Shown in pieces: positions 8,576 through 19,488 of a DNA stretch of 64,000 nt. The stretch is from Pseudomonas sp. NBRC 111124 (GTDB taxonomy: Bacteria; Pseudomonadota; Gammaproteobacteria; Pseudomonadales; Pseudomonadaceae): contig NZ_BCBA01000035.1 of the NCBI RefSeq assembly GCF_001320245.1, positions 36,902 to 100,901 on the forward strand. The letters run 5' to 3'. The notes beneath the pieces were generated by a model. That model saw only the letters and a program-made list of their open reading frames with translations. It was not told the DNA's origin and ran no database searches. Made by a program: the position numbers and the translations under genes. Each line of letters begins with the position of its first letter. The stretch's first letter is position 1.

Positions 8576-10345
8576 ATGCGCCGCCTGTTTTTCCTGCTGT
8601 TCCTGCTGCTGGCCAGCCCTGCCTTCGCCTCGGGCCTGCTCGACAACCGCCCCAGCGCCACCCTCGGCGCCGCTTCGCTGTCCGCCAATGCCGACTTCCT
8701 GCCGGTGCACGAAGCCTTCAAACTCAGCCTGGTGCAAGCCGACGCCCAAACCCTCAAGTTGCGGTTCGTTGCCACCGACGGTTACTACCTGTACCGCCAC
8801 CGCTTCCAATTCCGCACGGAACCGGCAGACATCGCCCTGGGCGCGCCAAACATCCCCAAGGGTGAAGCCAAGCACGACGAATTCTTTGGCGACGTCGAGG
8901 TGTACCACGGCGTGCTCGACATCGAGATCCCGCGCACCGACGCCCGTGCCTTCACCCTGCTGGTGGGCTACCAGGGCTGCGCTGACAAAGGCCTTTGCTA
9001 CCCGCCAGAAACCGAACGCCTGAGCATCGATGGCGTGGCCGGCGCAGCGCAATCGGCGACTGACGAGGGCGGCTGGAACTGGAAGTCGCTGCTGCTGTTC
9101 TTCCTCGCCGGGGTCGGCCTGACCTTCACGCCTTGCGTGCTGCCGATGCTGCCGATCCTCTCCGGCGTGGTCCTGCGCGGCCAGGTGGGCGGCCTGCGTG
9201 GCCTGGCCCTGTCGCTGGCCTACGTGCTGCCGATGGCCGCCAGCTTCGCCGTGCTCGGCGCGCTGATGGGCCTGTTCGGCGCCGGCCTGAACCTGCAGGC
9301 ACGCCTGCAATCGGCCTGGGTGCTGGTGCCATTCGCGCTGTTCTTCGTGGTGTTCGCCCTGGCCATGTTCGGCCTGTTCGAGCTCAAGCTGCCGCAAGCC
9401 CTCAGCAACCGTCTGAACAACGTCGCCAACCACACCCGGGGTGGCTCGCTGCTCGGTGCAGCGGTGCTCGGCGTGCTCTCCAGCCTGCTGGTCTCGCCCT
9501 GCGTCTCGGCGCCGCTGGCCGGCGCCTTGCTGTACATCAGCGCCAGCGGCGATGCCGTGGGCGGCGCACTAAAGCTGTTCGCACTGGGCCTTGGCATGGG
9601 CGCACCCTTGCTGCTGATTGCCACCGGTGGGGCAACCTGGCTGCCGAAGAGCGGCCCTTGGCTGAACACCGTGAAAAACGCCATCGGCGTGCTGCTGCTG
9701 GGCCTGGCCATCGGGCTGCTCAGCCGCGTGCTGCCGGGGCCAGCGACCTTGCTGCTGGTCGGCTTCCTGGCGGCTGGCGTGGCGCTGTTCCTCGGCGCCC
9801 TGGAGTTCGTGGTCAAAACGCCACGCCAGCGTTTGGCACAACTGTTGGGGCTGGCGCTGCTGGTGTATGCGCTGGCCTGCTGGTACGGCGCGCTCAGTGG
9901 CCAGGGTGACCCGCTGCGTCCACTGCCGCCCCCCGCCGCTGCCACCGCCAGCGGTGTCGTGGCCAAGGCAGATGCCTGGCAAACCGTCACCACCCCGGCC
10001 GCACTGGACGCTGCCCTGGCCGAAGCCAAAGCCGCTGGCCAACCCGTGCTGCTGGACTGGTACGCCGACTGGTGCATCAGCTGCAAGGTGATCGAGCACG
10101 AAGTGCTCAATGCACCGCAGGTCCAAGGGCAATTGACCGGCTTCAAGCTGCTGCGCTTCGACATCACCGAGAGCAGCGCCGAACAGCGCACGTTGCTCGA
10201 CCGCTATCAGCTGTTCGGGCCGCCGGCGCTGTTGTTCTTTGCCGCGAACGGCAGCGAAATGACTCCCGATCGGGTCGTTGGCGAGATAAACGCCGGGGAT
10301 TTTGCGCAAATTCTGACGCGCGTACGCGGCAAACTCGGTCTATAA
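8576..10345 (+). CDS. dsbD: thiol:disulfide interchange protein DsbD
   Basis: 589 residues from the ATG at 8576, which gives a clean signal peptide (MRRLFFLLFLLLASPAFA); the upstream in-frame extension from 8441 reads through a palindrome and is rejected. Domain order: periplasmic DsbD-alpha with the Cys pair C135/C141 (GYQGCADKGLCYP), an eight-span membrane domain with FTPCVLPMLPILSG and SPCVSAPLAG, and a C-terminal thioredoxin-like domain with WYADWCISCK. It moves electrons from cytoplasmic thioredoxin to periplasmic DsbC and cytochrome c maturation. Synteny matches dipZ (PA4845). Confidence 0.96.
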   Translation: MRRLFFLLFLLLASPAFASGLLDNRPSATLGAASLSANADFLPVHEAFKLSLVQADAQTLKLRFVATDGYYLYRHRFQFRTEPADIALGAPNIPKGEAKHDEFFGDVEVYHGVLDIEIPRTDARAFTLLVGYQGCADKGLCYPPETERLSIDGVAGAAQSATDEGGWNWKSLLLFFLAGVGLTFTPCVLPMLPILSGVVLRGQVGGLRGLALSLAYVLPMAASFAVLGALMGLFGAGLNLQARLQSAWVLVPFALFFVVFALAMFGLFELKLPQALSNRLNNVANHTRGGSLLGAAVLGVLSSLLVSPCVSAPLAGALLYISASGDAVGGALKLFALGLGMGAPLLLIATGGATWLPKSGPWLNTVKNAIGVLLLGLAIGLLSRVLPGPATLLLVGFLAAGVALFLGALEFVVKTPRQRLAQLLGLALLVYALACWYGALSGQGDPLRPLPPPAAATASGVVAKADAWQTVTTPAALDAALAEAKAAGQPVLLDWYADWCISCKVIEHEVLNAPQVQGQLTGFKLLRFDITESSAEQRTLLDRYQLFGPPALLFFAANGSEMTPDRVVGEINAGDFAQILTRVRGKLGL

Positions 10346-10524
10346 CTTCCCGCGTGCCGGGAAATTTATCCCAATGAGTGACCAGATTTAATTATCCGGT
10401 CACATACTTCGCGCGAACCTCGGGCAACGTGCTGGCTATTGCCGGGAACTGGACACTTGCCGTCGCTTTGCGGCACACTCGCCGCGCTGTGTCGAATTGC
10501 CCTACAAATCCAAGGAAACCGCAG

Positions 10525-10977
10525 ATGGCAACCCTACTGGTGCTTCACGGCCCCAACCTGAACCTGCTCGGGACTCGCGAACCGGGCCACTACGGCGCCG
10601 TGACCCTGGCCCAGATCAACCAGGACCTGGAGCAGCGCGCCCGTGCCGCTGGCCACCATTTGCAGTACCTGCAGAGCAATGCCGAGTACGAACTCATCGA
10701 ACGTATTCACGCTGCACGCAACGAGGGTGTGGACTTCATCCTGATCAATCCGGCTGCTTTCACCCACACAAGCGTCGCATTACGTGACGCATTGCTCGCG
10801 GTGAGCATCCCATTCATCGAAGTGCATCTGTCCAACGTGCACAAACGCGAACCGTTCCGTCACCACTCCTACTTTTCCGATGTTGCAGTAGGCGTGATCT
10901 GCGGCCTGGGCGCCAGCGGTTACCGCCTGGCCCTGGAATCCGCACTGGAACAACTGGCTGCCAACGCACAGCCCTGA
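10525..10977 (+). CDS. aroQ: type II 3-dehydroquinate dehydratase
   Basis: 150 residues from the ATG at 10525 ([16 protein letters not shown]), preceded by AAGGAAA. It catalyses the third shikimate step, dehydroquinate to dehydroshikimate. Visible signatures are [16 protein letters not shown] with the catalytic Tyr loop, [30 protein letters not shown] and [18 protein letters not shown] with the active-site His. Length is standard for the dodecameric type II enzyme. It precedes accB as in other pseudomonads. Confidence 0.97.
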   Translation: MATLLVLHGPNLNLLGTREPGHYGAVTLAQINQDLEQRARAAGHHLQYLQSNAEYELIERIHAARNEGVDFILINPAAFTHTSVALRDALLAVSIPFIEVHLSNVHKREPFRHHSYFSDVAVGVICGLGASGYRLALESALEQLAANAQP

Positions 10978-10984
10978 TAACGAA

Positions 10985-11036
10985 AACCCTGGCCTCAGTG
11001 GGCCGGGGTTACAGAGAAACGTTCAGATACGTTTTT
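10985..11036 (+). terminator. two stacked hairpins between aroQ and accB
   Basis: AACCCTGGCC pairs with GGCCGGGGTT (one wobble), and AAACGT pairs with ACGTTT followed by TT. The set lies 8–60 bp past aroQ and ends about 40 bp before accB. It could be a terminator, or a leader structure affecting acc expression; the sequence does not decide. Confidence 0.4.
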
Positions 11037-11077
11037 AAATTTCGCCCCCTGACCGAACCTTTGGGAGTTGATGATTA

Positions 11078-11539
11078 ATGGATATCCGTAAAGTCAAGAA
11101 ACTGATCGAGCTGCTGGAAGAGTCTGGCATCGACGAGCTGGAGATCAAGGAAGGCGAAGAGTCGGTCCGTATCAGCCGCCACAGCAAGACCCCGGCCGCC
11201 CAGCAGTTCTACGCACCTGCACCCATGGCTGCCGCCCCTGCCGCCGCGCCTGCGCCTGCCGCTGCTGCTGCCCCAGCCGCCGAAGCTGCCGCCCCTGCCC
11301 TGAAAGGCAACGTGGTTCGCTCGCCAATGGTCGGCACCTTCTACCGCAAGCCGTCGCCGACCTCGCCTAACTTCGCTGAAGTTGGCCAGAGCGTGAAGAA
11401 GGGCGACACCCTGTGCATCGTTGAAGCGATGAAGATGATGAACCACATCGAAGCCGAGTTTGGCGGTGTCATCGACGCCATCCTGGTAGAAGACGGCCAG
11501 CCGGTTGAGTTCGACCAGCCGCTGTTCACCATCGTTTGA
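11078..11539 (+). CDS. accB: biotin carboxyl carrier protein of acetyl-CoA carboxylase
   Basis: 153 residues. N-terminal helical region (1–40), an Ala/Pro-rich flexible linker (about 45–73), then the biotinyl domain (78–153). The biotin-accepting lysine is K119 in [12 protein letters not shown]. AccB carries the carboxyl group between AccC and AccAD in the first committed step of fatty-acid synthesis. GGGAG lies upstream of the ATG. accC starts 17 bp after its stop, so the two form the usual accBC operon. Confidence 0.98.
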   Translation: MDIRKVKKLIELLEESGIDELEIKEGEESVRISRHSKTPAAQQFYAPAPMAAAPAAAPAPAAAAAPAAEAAAPALKGNVVRSPMVGTFYRKPSPTSPNFAEVGQSVKKGDTLCIVEAMKMMNHIEAEFGGVIDAILVEDGQPVEFDQPLFTIV

Positions 11540-11556
11540 ATCGCGGAGAGCCAACG

Positions 11557-12912
11557 ATGTCTGCGAAGCTCGAAAAAGTCCTGATCGCCAACCGCGGGGA
11601 AATTGCCCTGCGGATCCTGCGTGCCTGCAAAGAGCTGGGCATCAAGACCGTCGCCGTGCACTCCACTGCCGACCGTGAACTGATGCACCTGGGCCTGGCA
11701 GACGAATCGGTCTGCATCGGTCCCGCGCCATCCAAGGATTCGTACCTGAAGATCCCGGCGATCATCGCCGCTGCCGAAGTGACTGGCGCCACCGCGATCC
11801 ACCCTGGCTATGGCTTCCTGGCAGAAAACGCCGATTTCGCCGAGCAGGTGGAAAAATCCGGTTTCGCCTTCATCGGCCCGAAAGCCGACACCATTCGCCT
11901 GATGGGCGACAAGGTTTCGGCCAAGGACGCGATGATCAAGTCGGGCGTTCCGACCGTACCGGGCTCCGATGGCCCGCTGCCGGAAGACGAAGAGGTCGCC
12001 CTGGCGATCGCCCGTGAGGTCGGCTACCCGGTGATCATCAAGGCCGCCGGCGGCGGTGGTGGTCGCGGCATGCGCGTGGTGCACAAGGAAGAGGACCTGA
12101 TTGCCTCGGCCAAGCTCACCCGTACCGAAGCCGGTGCTGCCTTCGGCAACCCGATGGTCTACCTGGAGAAGTTCCTGACCAACCCACGTCACGTGGAAGT
12201 TCAGGTGCTGTCCGACGGCCAGGGCAACGCCATCCACCTGGGTGACCGTGACTGCTCGCTGCAGCGCCGCCACCAGAAGGTGCTGGAAGAAGCTCCGGCC
12301 CCGGGCATCGACGAGAAGGCCCGTCAGGAAGTCTACAAGCGTTGCGTCGATGCGTGCATCGAGATCGGCTACCGCGGTGCCGGTACCTTCGAGTTCCTGT
12401 ACGAGAACGGCCGTTTCTACTTCATCGAGATGAACACCCGTGTGCAGGTTGAGCACCCGGTGTCTGAGATGGTCACCGGTATCGACATCGTCAAGGAGAT
12501 GCTGAGCATCGCCGCTGGCAACAAGCTGTCGTTCCGCCAGGAAGACGTGGTTATCCGTGGCCACTCGCTGGAGTGCCGGATCAACGCCGAAGACCCGAAG
12601 AAGTTCATTCCGAGCCCAGGCAAGGTCAAACACTTCCACGCCCCGGGCGGCAACGGCGTCCGCGTCGATTCGCACCTGTACAGCGGTTACTCGGTTCCGC
12701 CGAACTACGACTCGCTGATCGGCAAGCTGATCACCTACGGCAAGGACCGCGACGAAGCCATGGCGCGCATGCGCAATGCCCTGGACGAGATCGTCGTCGA
12801 CGGCATCAAGACCAACATCCCACTGCACCGCGACCTGGTGCGTGATGAAGGTTTCTGCAAAGGCGGCGTGAACATCCACTACCTCGAGCACAAACTGGCC
12901 AGCCAGGAGTGA
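11557..12912 (+). CDS. accC: biotin carboxylase subunit of acetyl-CoA carboxylase
   Basis: 451 residues from the ATG at 11557 ([20 protein letters not shown]); a TTG seven codons earlier overlaps accB and is not used. It carboxylates biotin on AccB with ATP and bicarbonate. The ATP-grasp fold is clear: glycine loop [11 protein letters not shown] (162–172), [24 protein letters not shown] motif ([20 protein letters not shown]) and [14 protein letters not shown] with the catalytic Arg/Glu residues. A strong terminator follows at 12933. Confidence 0.98.
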   Translation: MSAKLEKVLIANRGEIALRILRACKELGIKTVAVHSTADRELMHLGLADESVCIGPAPSKDSYLKIPAIIAAAEVTGATAIHPGYGFLAENADFAEQVEKSGFAFIGPKADTIRLMGDKVSAKDAMIKSGVPTVPGSDGPLPEDEEVALAIAREVGYPVIIKAAGGGGGRGMRVVHKEEDLIASAKLTRTEAGAAFGNPMVYLEKFLTNPRHVEVQVLSDGQGNAIHLGDRDCSLQRRHQKVLEEAPAPGIDEKARQEVYKRCVDACIEIGYRGAGTFEFLYENGRFYFIEMNTRVQVEHPVSEMVTGIDIVKEMLSIAAGNKLSFRQEDVVIRGHSLECRINAEDPKKFIPSPGKVKHFHAPGGNGVRVDSHLYSGYSVPPNYDSLIGKLITYGKDRDEAMARMRNALDEIVVDGIKTNIPLHRDLVRDEGFCKGGVNIHYLEHKLASQE

Positions 12913-12932
12913 TCGCGTTAGCGTGATGCACC

Positions 12933-12963
12933 AAAACCCCGGCCCAGTGCCGGGGTTTTTTTT
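12933..12963 (+). terminator. rho-independent terminator of accBC
   Basis: AAAACCCCGGC and GCCGGGGTTTT form a perfect 11-bp stem with loop CCAGT, followed by a run of T. It lies 20 bp after the accC stop and also separates accC from the convergent acoR gene. Confidence 0.92.
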
Positions 12964-12975
12964 GCCTGCCAGGCC

Positions 12976-14829
<1,854 letters not shown>

Positions 14830-14922
14830 GAGGCCTCCGGTTCCTGTTTGTTCTTGTCGTTGTGCGGCCATTAAGCGCCTGCCGGCATGTCCCGACAAGC
14901 GCTGAGTGATTACCGGCGGGCT

Positions 14923-14939
14923 TGAGACGCAGCGTCTCA
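14923..14939. promoter_or_regulatory. palindrome, putative AcoR upstream activator site 1
   Basis: TGAGACGCAGCGTCTCA: perfect 8-bp arms around a central A. It lies in the acoR–acoX gap about 130 bp upstream of the sigma54 -24 element, a normal enhancer distance. A 15/17 copy occurs at 14966–14982, 43 bp away centre to centre (about four helical turns). Confidence 0.7.
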
Positions 14940-14965
14940 GCAGCCAGGCCCCGGGCCTGCAATGC

Positions 14966-14982
14966 TGGCACGCAGCGTCTCA
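14966..14982. promoter_or_regulatory. imperfect palindrome, putative AcoR upstream activator site 2
   Basis: TGGCACGCAGCGTCTCA, identical to site 1 in 15 of 17 positions; the right half-site is fully conserved. It lies on about the same helix face as site 1. Its TGGCACG is a chance resemblance to a -24 box, because no GC follows at the required spacing. Confidence 0.62.
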
Positions 14983-15059
14983 GGCAAGGGCCACTGCTGC
15001 CGGGCCGAGTAGCGCCCAAAGCGCTCTGCGACAGCCCTTGCAGGGCAAGTGAAGAAAGC

Positions 15060-15075
15060 TGGCACCCGCCTTGCT
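15060..15075 (+). promoter_or_regulatory. sigma54 (-24/-12) promoter of acoXABC
   Basis: TGGCACCCGCCTTGCT matches the TGGCAC-N5-TTGCT pattern with exactly 10 bases between the invariant GG (15061–15062) and GC (15073–15074). The predicted start is near 15086, 23 bp before the acoX ATG. It agrees with the adjacent sigma54 activator gene. Confidence 0.88.
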
Positions 15076-15108
15076 CAAGCTTAGGCAAACAAGAACACGA
15101 GGTGTGCC

Positions 15109-16164
15109 ATGCCGCAGCCCGCCCCGACCCTCGGGATCATTGCCAACCCTGCCTCAGGCCGCGACCTGCGTCGCCTGACCAGCAATGCCGGGCTCTATTC
15201 CAGTACCGACAAGGCCTCGGTTATCCAGCGCCTGCTCGCCGCCTTCGGTGCTACCGGCGTCGCCGATGTGCTGCTGCCCACTGACATGACCGGTATCGCC
15301 GCCGCCGTGCTCAAGGCCAGCCTTGGCCCCGTGGCGCGGGACCAGCACTGGCCGCGCCTGGAACTGCTCGACCTGCCCTTGACCCAGACCGTCAGCGACA
15401 CCCGCCTGGCCACCCGACAGATGGTCGAGCGCGGCGTGGCGATGATCGCCGTGCTGGGCGGCGACGGCACGCACAAGGCGGTGGCAGCTGAGGCCGGGAA
15501 TACTCCCCTGCTTACCCTGTCCACCGGCACCAACAACGCCTTCCCGGAGCTGCGCGAAGCCACCAGCGCCGGGCTGGCCGGTGGTTTGCTGGCGTGCGGC
15601 CGGGTACCCGCCAGCATCGGCCTGCGCCGCAACAAGCGGCTGCTGGTGAAGGTGCCAGAGCAACAGCTGTGCGAATGGGCGCTGGTCGAAGTGGCGGTGT
15701 CGCCGCAACGCTTCATCGGCGCCCGCGCGCTGAGCCGCAGCGAAGACCTCAGCGAAATCTTCGCCTGCTTCGCCGAGCCCCACGCCATCGGCCTGTCCGC
15801 GCTCTGCGGGCTGTGGCAACCGGTGGCCCGCCATGAACCCCACGGTGCCTGGGTAAGGCTCAACCCCGGGGCCGAGCAGGCCCTGCTTGCCCCGCTGGCC
15901 CCCGGTTTGCTGCAAGGCTGCGGCATCACCGCCAGCGGCACGCTCAGCCCCGGCGTAGCGCATCGCCTGAGCCTGGCTGCCGGCACCCTGGCCCTGGATG
16001 GGGAACGCGAGATCGAATTTGCCGAACACGACACCCCAACCATCACCCTCGACTTGCAAGGCCCGTTGACCATTGACGTCGAGGCCGTGCTGGCACATGC
16101 CGCCCGTCACCACCTGCTGGCCGTCCCGCGCGGCCATCGGCTGCACCCTGCAACCCCGTGTTGA
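15109..16164 (+). CDS. acoX: AcoX, NAD kinase-like protein of the acetoin operon
   Basis: 351 residues. The fold resembles the ATP-NAD kinase family: GIIANPASGRDLR at the N-terminus and VLGGDGTHKAVA (GGDG motif) followed by LSTGTNNAFPE. AcoX is found in aco operons, but its biochemical role is not established; a catalytic requirement for acetoin cleavage has not been shown as far as I know. First gene after the sigma54 promoter; GAGGT precedes the ATG. acoA starts 22 bp after its stop. Confidence 0.88.
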   Translation: MPQPAPTLGIIANPASGRDLRRLTSNAGLYSSTDKASVIQRLLAAFGATGVADVLLPTDMTGIAAAVLKASLGPVARDQHWPRLELLDLPLTQTVSDTRLATRQMVERGVAMIAVLGGDGTHKAVAAEAGNTPLLTLSTGTNNAFPELREATSAGLAGGLLACGRVPASIGLRRNKRLLVKVPEQQLCEWALVEVAVSPQRFIGARALSRSEDLSEIFACFAEPHAIGLSALCGLWQPVARHEPHGAWVRLNPGAEQALLAPLAPGLLQGCGITASGTLSPGVAHRLSLAAGTLALDGEREIEFAEHDTPTITLDLQGPLTIDVEAVLAHAARHHLLAVPRGHRLHPATPC

Positions 16165-16186
16165 GACAACCCTGGAGAACAACAAG

Positions 16187-17164
16187 ATGTCCACTCACCT
16201 CAGTACAGAGCAATTGCTGCATGCCTATGAAGTGATGCGCACCATCCGCGCCTTCGAAGAACGCCTGCACGTGGAGTTCGCCACCGGCGAGATCCCCGGT
16301 TTCGTCCACCTGTATGCCGGCGAAGAAGCCTCCGCTGCCGGCGTCATGGCACACCTGCGCGACAGCGACTGCATTGCCTCGACCCACCGCGGCCATGGCC
16401 ACTGCATCGCCAAGGGCGTCGATGTGTACGGCATGATGGCCGAGATCTACGGCAAGAAAACCGGCGTGTGCGGCGGCAAGGGCGGCTCGATGCATATCGC
16501 CGACCTGGAAAAAGGCATGCTCGGTGCCAACGGCATCGTCGGTGCCGGTGCGCCACTGGTGGCCGGTGCCGCCCTGGCGGCCAAGATCAAGGGCAATGAC
16601 AACGTGGCCGTGGCCTTTTTCGGTGACGGGGCCTCCAACGAAGGCGCGGTGTTCGAAGCGATGAACCTGGCCTCGATCATGAACCTGCCGTGCATCTTCG
16701 TTGCCGAGAACAACGGCTACGCCGAAGCCACCGCCTCGACCTGGTCGGTGGCTTGCGACCACATCGCCGACCGCGCCGCCGGCTTCGGCATGCCAGGGGT
16801 GACCATCGACGGCTTCGACTTCTTTGCCGTTCACGAGGCTGCCGGCGCCGCCATCGAGCGCGCCCGCGCCGGGCAGGGGCCATCGCTGATCGAGGTCAAG
16901 CTCAGCCGCTACTACGGCCACTTCGAAGGCGACGCACAGACCTACCGCGCCCCTGACGAGGTGAAAAACCTGCGCGAGTCCCGCGACTGCCTGCTGCAAT
17001 TGCGCAACAAGACCCTCCGCGCAGGCCTGCTGCAGGCCGCGCAACTGGACGCTATCGACGCCCGGGTCGACGACCTGATCGAAGACGCGGTGCGCCGCGC
17101 CAAGGCCGACCCCAAGCCACAGCCCGCCGACCTGCTCACCGACGTCTACGTCAGCTACCCCTGA
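16187..17164 (+). CDS. acoA: acetoin dehydrogenase E1 alpha subunit (TPP-dependent)
   Basis: 325 residues from the ATG at 16187 with GGAG 10 bases upstream; a longer frame overlaps acoX and is not used. With AcoB it forms the thiamine-diphosphate E1 that cleaves acetoin into acetaldehyde and an acetyl group passed to AcoC. Signatures: HRGHGHCIAKG, GGKGGSMHIAD, and the ThDP/Mg motif GDGASNEGAVFEAMNLA ending in NNGYAEAT. Length is standard for the family. Confidence 0.96.
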   Translation: MSTHLSTEQLLHAYEVMRTIRAFEERLHVEFATGEIPGFVHLYAGEEASAAGVMAHLRDSDCIASTHRGHGHCIAKGVDVYGMMAEIYGKKTGVCGGKGGSMHIADLEKGMLGANGIVGAGAPLVAGAALAAKIKGNDNVAVAFFGDGASNEGAVFEAMNLASIMNLPCIFVAENNGYAEATASTWSVACDHIADRAAGFGMPGVTIDGFDFFAVHEAAGAAIERARAGQGPSLIEVKLSRYYGHFEGDAQTYRAPDEVKNLRESRDCLLQLRNKTLRAGLLQAAQLDAIDARVDDLIEDAVRRAKADPKPQPADLLTDVYVSYP

Positions 17165-17196
17165 GCCCGGACAACAAGAACAACAGGAGAATCACC

Positions 17197-18219
17197 ATGG
17201 CTAGAAAAATCAGCTACCAACAGGCCATCAACGAAGCCCTGGCGCAGGAAATGCGCCGCGACAGCAGTGTGTTTATCATCGGCGAAGACGTTGCCGGTGG
17301 TGCCGGTGCCCCAGGTGAGGATGACGCCTGGGGTGGCGTGCTTGGCGTCACCAAGGGCCTGTACCACCAGTTCCCAGGCCGCGTGCTCGATGCACCGCTC
17401 TCGGAAATCGGCTACGTCGGCGCCGCCGTGGGGGCCGCCACCCAAGGCCTGCGCCCGGTGTGCGAGCTGATGTTCGTCGACTTCGCCGGCTGCTGCCTGG
17501 ACCAGATCCTCAACCAGGCGGCCAAGTTCCGCTACATGTTCGGCGGCAAGGCGGTCACCCCGCTGGTGATGCGCACCATGTACGGCGCCGGCCTGCGCGC
17601 CGCCGCCCAGCACTCGCAGATGCTCACCTCGCTATGGACCCACATCCCCGGCCTGAAGGTGGTCTGCCCGTCCTCGCCCTACGACGCCAAGGGCCTGCTG
17701 ATCCAGGCGATCCGCGACAATGACCCGGTGATCTTCTGCGAGCACAAGTTGCTCTACAGCCTGCAGGGCGAGGTGCCGGAAGAGGTCTACACCGTACCGT
17801 TCGGCGAGGCCAACTTCCTGCGCGACGGCGACGACGTGACCTTGGTGACCTACGGGCGCATGGTCCACGTGGCCATGGAAGCCGCCAACAATCTGGCCCG
17901 CCAGGGCATCGACTGCGAAGTGCTGGACCTGCGCACCACCAGCCCGCTGGACGAGGACAGCATTCTCGAAAGCGTGGAAAAGACCGGCCGCCTGGTGGTG
18001 ATCGACGAAGCCAACCCGCGCTGCTCGATGGCCACCGACATCAGCGCACTGGTCGCGCAAAAAGCTTTCGCCGCGCTCAAGGGCCCGATCGAGATGGTCA
18101 CCGCGCCGCACACCCCGGTGCCGTTCTCTGACGCCCTGGAAGACCTGTACATCCCTGACGCGGCGAAGATCGAAGCGGCCGTGCGCAAAGTGATCGAAGC
18201 TGCGAGGAGTGCCGCATGA
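17197..18219 (+). CDS. acoB: acetoin dehydrogenase E1 beta subunit
   Basis: 340 residues with the transketolase central and C-terminal folds: FIIGEDVAGGAGAPG, GRVLDAPLSEIGYVGAAVG, and the C-terminal LVVIDEANPRCSMATDISA. It completes the E1 heterotetramer with AcoA. AACAGGAG precedes the ATG. The stop overlaps the acoC start by 4 bp (ATGA), indicating translational coupling. Confidence 0.96.
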   Translation: MARKISYQQAINEALAQEMRRDSSVFIIGEDVAGGAGAPGEDDAWGGVLGVTKGLYHQFPGRVLDAPLSEIGYVGAAVGAATQGLRPVCELMFVDFAGCCLDQILNQAAKFRYMFGGKAVTPLVMRTMYGAGLRAAAQHSQMLTSLWTHIPGLKVVCPSSPYDAKGLLIQAIRDNDPVIFCEHKLLYSLQGEVPEEVYTVPFGEANFLRDGDDVTLVTYGRMVHVAMEAANNLARQGIDCEVLDLRTTSPLDEDSILESVEKTGRLVVIDEANPRCSMATDISALVAQKAFAALKGPIEMVTAPHTPVPFSDALEDLYIPDAAKIEAAVRKVIEAARSAA

Positions 18220-19322
18220 GCCAGATCCATACCCTGACCATGCCCAAGTGGGGCCTGTCGATGACCGAGGGCCGGGTCGACGCCTGGCTCAAGCAGGAGG
18301 GGGACGAAATCAGCAAGGGCGACGAAGTGCTGGATGTCGAAACCGACAAGATCAGCAGCAGCGTCGAGGCGCCATTCAGCGGCGTGCTGCGCCGCCAGGT
18401 GGCCCGGCCCGACGAAACCCTGCCGGTCGGTGCGCTGCTGGCGGTGGTGGTGGAAGGTGAAGCCGAAGAATCGGAAATTGATGCCGTTGTGCAACGCTTC
18501 CAGGCCGAGTTCGTCGCCGAGGGCGGCACCGACCAGGCCCAGGGGCCGGCACCGCAGAAGGCCGAGGTGGCCGGGCGCCTGCTGCGCTGGTTCGAGCTGG
18601 GCGAAGGTGGCACGCCGCTGGTACTGGTGCACGGCTTTGGCGGCGACCTCAACAACTGGCTGTTCAACCACCCGGCACTGGCGGCCGAACGGCGGGTCAT
18701 CGCCCTGGACCTGCCGGGGCATGGTGAATCGGCCAAGGCCTTGCAAAAAGGTGACCTGGATGAACTGAGCGAAACCGTGCTGGCCCTGCTCGATCATCTG
18801 GACATTGCCAAGGTCCACTTGGCCGGGCATTCCATGGGCGGCGCGGTCAGCCTGAATGTGGCGCGGCTGGCGCCGCAGCGGGTGGCGAGCCTGAGCCTGG
18901 TGGCCAGTGCCGGGCTGGGTGAGACGATCAATGGCCAGTACCTGCAAGGTTTCGTCGCCGCCGCCAACCGCAACGCACTGAAGCCGCAGATGGTGCAGCT
19001 GTTCGCCGACCCGGGGCTGGTGACCCGCCAGATGCTCGAAGACATGCTCAAGTTCAAGCGGCTAGAAGGCGTGGACGAGGCGTTACGGCAACTGGCGGCG
19101 GCGCTGGCTGACGGCGATCGTCAGCGGCATGACCTGCGAAGCGTGCTCGGGCAGCACCCGGCGCTGGTGATCTGGGGGGCCGAGGACGCGATCATTCCGG
19201 CGGCGCATGCCGACGGGGTCGAGGCCGAGGTGCTGGTGGTGCCTGGGGTTGGGCACATGGTGCAGATGGAGGCGGCGGAGCAGGTCAATCAAAAGATGGC
19301 CGAATTCCTCGCCAGGCATTGA
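18216..19322 (+). CDS. acoC: AcoC: lipoyl domain fused to alpha/beta hydrolase (acetoin dehydrogenase E2 component)
   Basis: 368 residues. Residues 1–80 are a lipoyl domain with the lipoylated lysine K45 ([14 protein letters not shown]). Residues about 120–368 are an alpha/beta hydrolase with an apparently complete triad: S206 in GHSMGG, D324 in GAEDAIIP, H347 in VGHMVQ. There is no classical E2 acyltransferase core with HxxxDG. This domain order is known from P. putida AcoC and differs from E2 enzymes of other 2-oxo acid complexes. No lipoamide dehydrogenase and no butanediol dehydrogenase follow; a REP comes next. Confidence 0.93.
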   Translation: MSQIHTLTMPKWGLSMTEGRVDAWLKQEGDEISKGDEVLDVETDKISSSVEAPFSGVLRRQVARPDETLPVGALLAVVVEGEAEESEIDAVVQRFQAEFVAEGGTDQAQGPAPQKAEVAGRLLRWFELGEGGTPLVLVHGFGGDLNNWLFNHPALAAERRVIALDLPGHGESAKALQKGDLDELSETVLALLDHLDIAKVHLAGHSMGGAVSLNVARLAPQRVASLSLVASAGLGETINGQYLQGFVAAANRNALKPQMVQLFADPGLVTRQMLEDMLKFKRLEGVDEALRQLAAALADGDRQRHDLRSVLGQHPALVIWGAEDAIIPAAHADGVEAEVLVVPGVGHMVQMEAAEQVNQKMAEFLARH

Positions 19323-19329
19323 GATTGCC

Positions 19330-19372
19330 GGGGCCGCTTCGCGGCCCATCGCCAGCAAGCGCGGCTCCCACA
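19330..19372. repeat. single REP element after acoC
   Basis: The hairpin GGGCCGCTTCGCGGCCC is followed by ATCGCCAGCAAGCGCGGCTC. It begins 8 bp after the acoC stop and probably marks the transcript end. Its tail (CCAGCAAG) is a variant of the REP tail found elsewhere in the window. Confidence 0.65.
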
Positions 19373-19488
19373 AGTTACAGCGCGACGCGGTCTGCCGCCC
19401 TGCTCTACAAACCCCCCGCACTCGCGTAAACTGCCAGCCTTCGCGCAGCCTCGGGCTGCCCCTGTCAGATTTACCAAAGGTGCCCGCC

